Positions 5,952-11,703 of a stretch of DNA of 11,703 bases are shown here, piece by piece. Source of the DNA: Deltaproteobacteria bacterium. Its GTDB lineage: Bacteria; Desulfobacterota; Syntrophia; Syntrophales; UBA5619. The stretch lies in contig JAMDBG010000010.1 of the NCBI GenBank assembly GCA_023487865.1, forward strand, positions 1 through 11,703, in the 5' to 3' direction. Under the pieces are notes generated by a model that saw only the letters and a program-made list of their open reading frames with translations, was not told the origin of the DNA and searched no databases. The position numbers and the translations under genes were made by a program. Numbering within the stretch: position 1 is the first letter of the stretch; each line of letters begins with the position of its first letter.

Positions 5952-6948
5952 AATGAATGTGCTCCTGCCGCAGCCGATCGAAGCGGAGGCGGTAGAGATT
6001 CTGGAAAAGAGCAACGTCCGTTTGCTTAAAGCAGGCGAGCCGAAGCCGGAGATCGTCGGCCCGCTGATGAAAGAGGCCCAGGCCGTCGTTCTGCGGACCG
6101 GCATCCGGATGACCAGGGAGCTTCTCGCCTATCCGAACGAGCTGATGATGATCTCCCGCACGGGCGCCGGCGTCGACAACGTGGATATCCCGGCCGCGAC
6201 CGAAAAGGGGATCATCGTCACCTCCAGCATCGGCGTCAACACCACATCGGTCGTGGAACACGCCCTGGCGCTGATCCTGGCCCTTTTCAAGCAGCTGTTC
6301 CTGATGGACGGCGAGGTAAGGAAGGGGAATTTTGCGATCCGCTACAAGAACTGCCCGACCGATCTGCGCGACAAGACGCTCGGGATCGTCGGCTTCGGGC
6401 GGATCGGGTCATCGATCGCCCAGGCCTGCCACAGCGTGTTCGCCATGAAGGTCCTCGCCTACGACGTGCTGCTGACCGATGCGCAGAAGGAAAACTGTCA
6501 GGGCTGGGTCACGTTTACCGACCTGCCGGACCTCTGCCGGCGTTCCGACTGCATCTCGATCCATACGCCGCTCACCCGGGAAACGGAAAAGATGTTCGAC
6601 CGCCAGTTTTTTTCCAGCATGAAAAAGACGGCCTTCATCATCAACACGTCGCGGGGAGGCGTCATCAACGAAGCGGACCTCATCGAGGCCCTGAAGGGCG
6701 GCGTCATCGCCGGCGCGGGGCTCGACGTATTCGAGAATGAGCCGCTGCAACCCGGAAACGGGCTCCTTTCCCTGAAGAACGTCATCCTCACCCCCCATAC
6801 GGCGGCGCTCACGGAGGAGTGCGTGACGCGGATGGCGGTGGCAGGGGCCCAGCGGGTGGTCGATCTGTTCAACGGCTTTGTCCCCGAAAACGTCGCCAAT
6901 CCGGAAGTCCTCTCGCTGGAGAGGTGGAAATTCCTAAGGAAGAAATAA
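5941..6948 (+). CDS. D-isomer-specific 2-hydroxyacid dehydrogenase (phosphoglycerate dehydrogenase-like)
   Basis: This 335-residue NAD(P)-dependent dehydrogenase interconverts a D-2-hydroxyacid and a 2-oxoacid. The substrate domain includes RTGAGVDNVD (73-82). The Rossmann motif GFGRIG is at 151-156. The catalytic triad is Arg 238 in NTSRGG, Glu 267 in DVFENEP and His 286 in TPHTAAL. It lacks the C-terminal regulatory (ACT) domain of long SerA enzymes, so a serine-biosynthesis role is not implied; a glyoxylate, hydroxypyruvate or other 2-oxoacid substrate is possible. ATG 5941 has AGGA 6 bp upstream and overlaps the SDR gene by 11 bp. ATG 5953, with AAGGA at 4 bp, is an alternative that would shorten it by four residues. 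It is the last gene of the operon, and no terminator was seen before the convergent ligase gene. Confidence 0.87.
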   Translation: MKDKMNVLLPQPIEAEAVEILEKSNVRLLKAGEPKPEIVGPLMKEAQAVVLRTGIRMTRELLAYPNELMMISRTGAGVDNVDIPAATEKGIIVTSSIGVNTTSVVEHALALILALFKQLFLMDGEVRKGNFAIRYKNCPTDLRDKTLGIVGFGRIGSSIAQACHSVFAMKVLAYDVLLTDAQKENCQGWVTFTDLPDLCRRSDCISIHTPLTRETEKMFDRQFFSSMKKTAFIINTSRGGVINEADLIEALKGGVIAGAGLDVFENEPLQPGNGLLSLKNVILTPHTAALTEECVTRMAVAGAQRVVDLFNGFVPENVANPEVLSLERWKFLRKK

Positions 6949-6968
6949 TCCACTCATGCCTTGTTTTG

Positions 6969-7031
6969 TCTCCTTGACATACAAGACCGCTTCCCATATC
7001 CTCAACACGTAAAAGCAAGTTCTTATCAAAC
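6969..7031 (+). repeat. Dispersed promoter-bearing repeat, copy B
   Basis: This copy fills most of the 95-bp gap between two convergent genes. It shares TCTCCTTGACATACAA with copy C and a nearly identical spacer and -10 with copies C and D. It shares GCAAGTTCTTATCAAAC (7015-7031) exactly with copy A. The dyad arm found upstream in C and D is absent. The repeat ends 12 bp before the ligase stop codon at 7044. Confidence 0.72.
6974..7002 (+). promoter_or_regulatory. Promoter-like element pointing antisense into the acyl-CoA ligase gene
   Basis: TTGACA (6974-6979), 17 bp, then TATCCT (6997-7002). It matches the consensus at the -35 and spacer and is two bases off at the -10. It lies at the 3' ends of two convergent genes, so no + strand gene is served. 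If active it would transcribe the ligase gene in antisense. Its match to the other copies may reflect only repeat ancestry. Confidence 0.4.
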
Positions 7032-7043
7032 CTTGTCTTTCCG

Positions 7044-8762
7044 CTATTCTCCGCCTTGTTTGGGGCGGTCGGTTGAAGGACCGTTCCCCTCCCTCTCCCG
7101 TTTCTTGCGTTCCATTTCCTTGAGCTCGCGGCGGAGGACCTTGCCCACCGCGCTTTTCGGCAGCTCCGCGATGAACTCGACGATCTTTGGGATCTTGTAT
7201 GCGGCGAGCTTCCCCTTGCAATAGGCTATGATCTCCTCCTCCGTCAGGCTCTCCCCGGGTTTGACGACTACGAAGGCCTTGATCGTCTCCCCCCGGTAGG
7301 CGTCGGAGACCCCGATCGCGCAGGCCTCGAGGATTTTGGGATGGTCGAAGAGGATCTCGTCGATCTCCTTCGGGTAGATGTTGAAGCCACTGGCGATGAT
7401 CATGTCCTTCTTCCGATCCACGACCGTGAGATACCCGTCCTCGTCGAGAAAACCGACATCCCCCGAATAGAGCCAGCCGTCACGGAGCGCGTTCGCCGTC
7501 TCTTCGGGCTTCTTGTAGTAGCCGCTCATGAGCTGGGGACCCCGGATGCAGATCTCACCAGCCTCGCCGGCGGGCAGCTCCCTCGTTCCGGTCTCCAGGT
7601 CGACGATCTTGATGTCCGTGTTGGGCAGGGGCAAGCCCACCGTGCCCGGCTTGGCCCTCCCCTTCCAGGGGGTGCAGGTGGCGAAGGCGGTGTTCTCGGT
7701 GAGACCATAGACGTCGTAGATCCCCTTCCCCGTCAGGTCCTGGAGCTGCTTCACCGTATCCGGCGCGAGGGGCGCCGCCCCGGCGAAGAACCCCTTGATG
7801 AAGGAGAGGTCCATTTGCCGGAAATCTTCCCGGTTGAGAAGGCCGACGAAAATCGTCGGGACGCCGGGCAAGAAACCGGGCCGGTACTTTTTCAGCATCT
7901 CCAGGATGATCCCCGGCTCCGGCCTTGGGATCATGATGCACGTCCACCCCCCCCAGATGGTGAGGTTCTGGCTCACCGAATAGCCGGCGGAGTGGAAGAT
8001 CGGATAGACTCCGAGGAGCGACTCTTCCCCGTCCTTTAGATCGGGGAACCAGGCCCGGACCTGCTGGACGACACCGCAGATGTTCGCATGGGTCAGCATC
8101 GCCCCCTTGCTTACCCCTGTCGTTCCCCCGGTGTAGATGAAGGCGGCCGTGTCCTCCCAGCGCGCGGCGATCGGGACGGGGTCGTCTGGCTGCTTGTGGA
8201 TCAGATCGAGAAAGGGGTGGACACCGGGCCCCAGGGCGACCTTCCGGTACATCGCCTTCTTGACGAACGGGTAGAGCTGCTTTTTCGGGAAGGGGAGGTA
8301 ATCGTTGATATGGCAGGGGATGATAGATTCGATCTTCGTCGTGGCCTTGAGCTTCAGCGTCCGGGGCAGGAGGAGATCGAGGGTGATCAGGAAGCGGGCG
8401 TCGGAGTCGTTGAGCTGAACTTCCAGCTCCCGCTCCGAGTAGAGGGGGTTGTTCATCACCGTTACAGCGCCCAGGCGGTAGCAGGCGTGGTTGGCGATGA
8501 CGTGCTGGGGGAGATTCGGGAGCAACGTCGCCACCTTGTCTCCGGCTCGGACGCCCAGTTCCGCCAGCGCCCGGGTGAAGCGGTTGACCAGGGACTCCAA
8601 CTCCCGGAAGGTGATCTTCCGGCCCATGAAGATGAAAGCCGTCCGGTCCGGGAAGCGCGAGGCCGTCCTGCGGAGAACCTCCGCAATCGTGATCCTCTCC
8701 GGCTCGATCACCGGGGGGACGCCAGGAGCATACGACTGGTGCCAGATCCGTTCGAAAGACAT
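7044..8762 (-). CDS. Long-chain fatty-acid-type acyl-CoA ligase (AMP-forming)
   Basis: This 572-residue ANL-superfamily enzyme activates a carboxylic acid as acyl-AMP and transfers it to CoA. The P-loop A3 motif YTGGTTGVSKG is at 210-220, against the usual YTSGTTGxPKG. YGLTE (A5) is at 352-356 and YSGD (A7) at 432-435. The hinge A8 region VDRKKDMIIASG is around 448-459, and the catalytic Lys 541 sits in SAVGKVLRREL (A10). Domain order and length fit FadD-like enzymes, although chain-length preference cannot be read. The start at 8762 has AGGAGG 6 bp upstream on the minus strand. The frame continues upstream to 8951 but that segment is low-complexity and lacks conserved sequence. The last 25 residues are a charged, probably disordered tail. 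It stands alone on the - strand, convergent with the four-gene operon. Confidence 0.9.
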   Translation of the reverse strand: MSFERIWHQSYAPGVPPVIEPERITIAEVLRRTASRFPDRTAFIFMGRKITFRELESLVNRFTRALAELGVRAGDKVATLLPNLPQHVIANHACYRLGAVTVMNNPLYSERELEVQLNDSDARFLITLDLLLPRTLKLKATTKIESIIPCHINDYLPFPKKQLYPFVKKAMYRKVALGPGVHPFLDLIHKQPDDPVPIAARWEDTAAFIYTGGTTGVSKGAMLTHANICGVVQQVRAWFPDLKDGEESLLGVYPIFHSAGYSVSQNLTIWGGWTCIMIPRPEPGIILEMLKKYRPGFLPGVPTIFVGLLNREDFRQMDLSFIKGFFAGAAPLAPDTVKQLQDLTGKGIYDVYGLTENTAFATCTPWKGRAKPGTVGLPLPNTDIKIVDLETGTRELPAGEAGEICIRGPQLMSGYYKKPEETANALRDGWLYSGDVGFLDEDGYLTVVDRKKDMIIASGFNIYPKEIDEILFDHPKILEACAIGVSDAYRGETIKAFVVVKPGESLTEEEIIAYCKGKLAAYKIPKIVEFIAELPKSAVGKVLRRELKEMERKKREREGNGPSTDRPKQGGE

Positions 8763-9130
8763 GGCCTTCCTCCTTTCCGATGGGGGCGGTTGCCCGGTGA
8801 AAAACCGACAGGAGAATGAGGAAGAAAAGAAGAACAGGAACTTCAGCAGGAGCTGTTTTGTAAGGGAGAGGGATGGGGGCGTCCTCGTGGTTCGTCGCCC
8901 CGGATCCCCGTTTTTTTCTTTACGACGCGAAAGCCCCGTCCGGAGTTTCAAACCGGAAGGGCACCAGCCACCTGTTGAGATGGTCTTTGTTTGTCCCGTG
9001 TTAAGCCATATGGCACATTGAGAAATATGATTATTGGGAATTAAGAATAGGAATGCACCAGCTTCCCCGAATTGTCAATCATTATCCGCTACGGAGCAGA
9101 AGGGAGGGGAGTAGACGAAACGCCGGCGTC

Positions 9131-9240
9131 GCCTCATTTCTCAACACAATAGGTTGTGACAATATCTCCTTGACATACAATACCGCTTTCCATATCCTCA
9201 CCACGCGCAACTGCAAGTTTTTTATCAAAAAATATCAAAC
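9131..9240 (+). repeat. Dispersed promoter-bearing repeat, copy C (longest)
   Basis: This is the longest copy in the window. Positions 9131-9198 match 11636-11703 (copy D) over 68 bp with six mismatches by eye. Its left arm has the dyad CACAA-TAGG-TTGTG (9145-9158). It then has TTGACA (9170-9175), 17 bp and TATCCT (9193-9198), and a T-richer version of the shared 17-base block (9213-9229). A second ATATCAAAC follows at 9232-9240, suggesting partial internal duplication of the block's end. Confidence 0.75.
9170..9198 (+). promoter_or_regulatory. Predicted sigma70-type promoter upstream of the beta-lactamase-like gene
   Basis: TTGACA (9170-9175), a 17-bp spacer, then TATCCT (9193-9198). The expected start near 9205 would give a leader of about 290 nt before ATG 9496. 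No stronger promoter was recognised closer to the gene. That leader is long, so another promoter between 9240 and 9470 cannot be excluded. Confidence 0.45.
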
Positions 9241-9495
9241 AAACTCGACTCTTGGCCTTTTCCCCGATACAGTCGAACCTACTCAAGCCGTTCCTTGCGT
9301 TTTTGGAACCATGGGTAATCAATCATGAAATGATTTTATCGCGTTGTAATTTGTAATCGAGAATGGTAGAAAGGCGCTGCCGATTCACTTGAAGCCCGTG
9401 TGCGTCAGTCTCGTGAAAGACCAAGAAGGGCTATCCGTGGGGGACGTGCAGTGGTATGGACCGCCCCTCGTCAGAAAACAAGGAAAGGCGCCACC

Positions 9496-11559
9496 ATGAA
9501 CCACTATCTTACGCTCCTGTGCTCTTTGCCGCTCTTCCTGCTCCTTTCCGGATGCAGCTCCTCAACGGCCAGCTATACCGCCGCCATCGCCGAAGGCCGC
9601 GCCGCGGTGCAGGAGGTCATGGCGGACCCCGGCGCCGTTTCCGTCTCCCTGGCCCTCGTGGAGGGCGACCGGGTGATCTGGTCGGAGGCCTTCGGCACCG
9701 CCGACCGGGAAGCAAACCAGAAAGCCACCACCGAGACGATCTACGGCGCCTGCTCGGTCAGCAAGATGCTGGCCGCCACAGCCGTCATGATTCTGGTGGA
9801 CCAGGGGCTCGTCTCCCTCAACGAGCCGCTCGTCACCTACATCCCCGGGTTCACCATGCCGCTCGATCCCCGCCACCGGAACATCACCGTCAAGATGCTG
9901 CTGAACCACACCTCCGGACTGCCCGGCTACGATCCGAAGACCATGACCCACGCCCCCTATACCGGCTATGCCGCCGACTTCATCGAGGGGCTCAAAAGTC
10001 AGCGCCTGATGCATGATCCGGGCACGATCGCCGCCTACAACAACGACGGGTTCACGATGGTGGAAAACCTGGTCAAGGCCGTGACCGGCCAAGACTATCC
10101 GGACTTCGTCCGCCGGAACATCCTCTCCCCGCTGGGGATGACCAAAAGCCAGTATCAGGACGTGCCGCTCCCCGCGGGCTCCTATGCCCAGGGTTATAAC
10201 GGCGCCGCCAAGGTCCCGCTCTATACGCTCAATGTCTATGCGTCAGGCGGTTTCTTCTCCACCCCCGAGGAACTCTCCCGTCTGGCGTCCATGTTCGCCA
10301 ATAGCGGGGTCTACAACGGCCGGCGCATCCTCTCCGCCCAGTCCGTCGCGGCCATGGCCGAGGACCAGCGCCAGGGGACCTTCAATCCCGTGCCGAACGA
10401 GCCCGACCGTTTCGGCCTGGGTTGGGATACGATGGCCCAGCCGGGGTTGGCCGCGGTCGGGGTCAAGGCCTGGCAGAAGACCGGAGACCTGACCGGCGTT
10501 TACGGGACCTGCATCGTGGTCGTTCCGGAGGCCAACCTGGGGGTGGTGGTCTTCGGGACCTCCGGCTCCCTTGCCAGCTCCTATGGCTCCGACCATGCCG
10601 TCAAGATCGCGGAGCGGATCCTCCTGCGCGCCCTGGTGGAGCGGGGGCGAATCCCCGCGATGCCGCCGGCGCTCTCCACCGTCGATCTGCCCCTGGCCGC
10701 CGTTCCCGCGGCGGACAAGGCCGCCTACCCGGGGACCTACGCCTCCTCCAACGGCGTCTTCAGCGTCGCCTACGGGGCGGGCGACGCCCTCAACGTTGAC
10801 GTCTACCAAGGCGGCTGGCAAGACGCCTACTCGAACTTCAAGCTCCGCAGCGACGGCTGGTATGCCGCGGACGGCGATCCGGTCACGGCGCTGCGTCTCC
10901 TGACCGCAGCGGGCCGCCTGTATCTCGCCCTCCGGAAGCCGGCTGCATCGCGCCTCTACCGCATCACCACCCTGTCCGGCCAGCGGCTCGATGCCAAGCC
11001 GGCCCTCTCGGCGGCCTGGCCGGCCCGGGTCGGTGAAAGATGGCTGCCGGTCAACAAAGACCTATCCCTCAATTACCCGGTCAAGATCGACGACCAGACC
11101 GTCCGGCTCACGGCGATCCCCGCCCTGACCGGTTATCTGATGAGCAGCAAGGTCCTCTGCGATATGACTCCGCCCAGCAACGACAGGCTGGACGGCATGT
11201 TCCTGATCGTGCCCGACGGCGTCCGGGGTCTGCACGATGCGGCCATGGAGACCTGGAACGCGGAGCAGTGGCTTCGCCTCGGCAGCACCCTCTACCGCCC
11301 CCAGTCCACGGTCCCGCTTTTGGCCGCGGGGGCAACCACAGTGACCATCGGCGCCGATGCGTTCGCCGAATGGCGCCGGCTCCCCGCGGCCGGCACGATC
11401 TCCGTCACGAACGCCGCCTACTGGGCCCTCTTCGATGCCGCCTACACGGAACTGGCCTCCGGCACCGGACCCGGCAGCCATGCCTTTGCCGGCGCCGGCG
11501 CCAAATACCTGGTCCTCTTCGGCGCCGCGGGAACGCCCATTGTCCTGAACCTGCTGTGA
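9496..11559 (+). CDS. Lipoprotein serine beta-lactamase-like hydrolase with long C-terminal extension
   Basis: This encodes 687 residues. The N-terminus has a lipoprotein signal peptide with lipobox LSGC (Cys 20), so the mature protein should be membrane-anchored in the envelope. The catalytic domain (about 28-385) has all three marks of the class C beta-lactamase / esterase family. SVSK supplies nucleophile Ser 87 and Lys 90, YNN (181-183) is the YxN motif, and KTG is at 328-330. It could be an esterase, D-aminopeptidase or peptidoglycan-active enzyme; antibiotic hydrolysis cannot be assumed. About 390-490 resembles the beta-rich domain that often follows these enzymes (YPGTYAS start). About 500-687 is unrecognised and makes the protein far longer than the usual 350-400 residues. 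ATG 9496 has AGGAAAGG 7 bp upstream, and the signal peptide starts here. GC content is very high. Confidence 0.85.
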   Translation: MNHYLTLLCSLPLFLLLSGCSSSTASYTAAIAEGRAAVQEVMADPGAVSVSLALVEGDRVIWSEAFGTADREANQKATTETIYGACSVSKMLAATAVMILVDQGLVSLNEPLVTYIPGFTMPLDPRHRNITVKMLLNHTSGLPGYDPKTMTHAPYTGYAADFIEGLKSQRLMHDPGTIAAYNNDGFTMVENLVKAVTGQDYPDFVRRNILSPLGMTKSQYQDVPLPAGSYAQGYNGAAKVPLYTLNVYASGGFFSTPEELSRLASMFANSGVYNGRRILSAQSVAAMAEDQRQGTFNPVPNEPDRFGLGWDTMAQPGLAAVGVKAWQKTGDLTGVYGTCIVVVPEANLGVVVFGTSGSLASSYGSDHAVKIAERILLRALVERGRIPAMPPALSTVDLPLAAVPAADKAAYPGTYASSNGVFSVAYGAGDALNVDVYQGGWQDAYSNFKLRSDGWYAADGDPVTALRLLTAAGRLYLALRKPAASRLYRITTLSGQRLDAKPALSAAWPARVGERWLPVNKDLSLNYPVKIDDQTVRLTAIPALTGYLMSSKVLCDMTPPSNDRLDGMFLIVPDGVRGLHDAAMETWNAEQWLRLGSTLYRPQSTVPLLAAGATTVTIGADAFAEWRRLPAAGTISVTNAAYWALFDAAYTELASGTGPGSHAFAGAGAKYLVLFGAAGTPIVLNLL

Positions 11560-11635
11560 GGGGGGATGGCGGCTCGGGAAAGTCTTTCGTCAAAATACTC
11601 TCCCGTTTCACCGAATCACCAAAATCCGCCTCCCT

Positions 11636-11703
11636 GCCTCATTTCTCAACACAGTATGTTGTGACAATATCTTCCTAACATACAAGACCGCTTTCCATAT
11701 CCT
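11636..11703 (+). repeat. Dispersed promoter-bearing repeat, copy D (cut by window end)
   Basis: This copy matches C over its whole visible length, including GCCTCATTTCTCAACACA. Its dyad is CAACA-CAGTA-TGTTG (11647-11661). The -10 TATCCT (11698-11703) is kept at the 17-bp spacing, but the -35 has changed to CTAACA (11675-11680), which should weaken any promoter. It begins 76 bp after the beta-lactamase-like gene. No terminator hairpin was seen between them. Confidence 0.75.

Larger units (their letters stand above)
8763..9495. other. Long gene-free interval between divergent genes
   Basis: This 733-bp region separates the minus-strand ligase start from the plus-strand lipoprotein gene. No convincing gene is seen on either strand. 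Open frames here lack ribosome binding sites and resemble nothing. It contains a T7 run (8911-8917), the 10-bp palindrome GCCATATGGC (9005-9014), repeat copy C (9131-9240), and a small 6-bp inverted repeat (9321-9335). From about 9000 to 9380 it is AT-richer than the flanking genes. No clear sigma70 promoter for the ligase was found on the minus strand. Confidence 0.55.

Noticed and set aside
7051..7068. CCGCC/GGCGG dyad at the ligase 3' end as a terminator
   Set aside because: It lies inside the coding region before the stop codon, and no T-run follows on the minus strand.
9131..9240. The repeats as integron attC sites or CRISPR repeats
   Set aside because: There is no paired RYYYAAC/GTTRRRY architecture or long imperfect palindrome, and the copies are kilobases apart without spacers.
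9321..9335. AATCAT-GAA-ATGATT followed by TTTATC as an intrinsic terminator
   Set aside because: The stem is short and AT-rich, and the T-tract is weak; it would also lie between the candidate promoter and its gene.

Overview
The window reads as a chromosomal segment of a GC-rich Gram-negative bacterium. The evidence is an outer-membrane-type lipoprotein signal, strong AGGAGG-type ribosome binding sites, and a fatty-acid-type acyl-CoA ligase next to a small catabolic-looking operon. A syntrophic or sulfate-reducing Desulfobacterota-like host would fit this gene mix, but that is inference from style and no phylogenetic marker is present.

Layout from left to right. (1) Positions 1-~115 hold the 3' end of an IS3-family insertion sequence: the last 26 codons of its transposase, then a probable terminal inverted repeat. 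(2) An alpha/beta hydrolase (122-1003) starts almost on top of the IS end. (3) Positions ~1040-2720 look like an inserted, less GC-rich patch. A strong ribosome binding site and ATG lead into only six codons. An apparently headless reading frame of 54 codons (1054-1218) follows, and its TGA overlaps the ATG of a 500-codon gamma-class adenine-N6 DNA methyltransferase (1218-2720) by one base (TGATG). No restriction gene is intact. (4) A four-gene operon on the + strand (2941-6948) encodes a UPF0261/Tm-1-like protein, a DapA/HOGA-type class I aldolase, a short-chain dehydrogenase and a D-2-hydroxyacid dehydrogenase. Two of its junctions overlap and one 61-bp gap carries a stem-loop. (5) An acyl-CoA ligase lies convergently on the - strand (7044-8762). 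(6) A long gene-free interval (8763-9495) precedes a lipoprotein serine beta-lactamase-like hydrolase (9496-11559) with an unusually long C-terminal region.

The most unusual signal is a dispersed intergenic repeat, present four times and always in the same orientation, at every boundary between gene blocks right of the methyltransferase (about 2764-2828, 6969-7031, 9131-9240, and 11636 to the window end). Three copies contain a near-perfect sigma70-type promoter: TTGACA, exactly 17 bases, then TATCCT or TATACT. These three also share a 17-base block, GCAAGTTCTTATCAAAC or a variant, 12-14 bases after the -10. The two rightmost copies share a further upstream arm with a CAACACA...TGTTGTG-type dyad. 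It may be a mobile-promoter or MITE-like family, or a shared regulatory module.

The four-gene operon looks like a sugar-acid or hydroxy/oxo-acid route: two NAD(P)-dependent oxidoreductases around a Schiff-base aldolase, plus an uncharacterised Tm-1-like protein. Its substrate cannot be read from the sequence. Promoter copy A lies 143 bp upstream of its first start codon.
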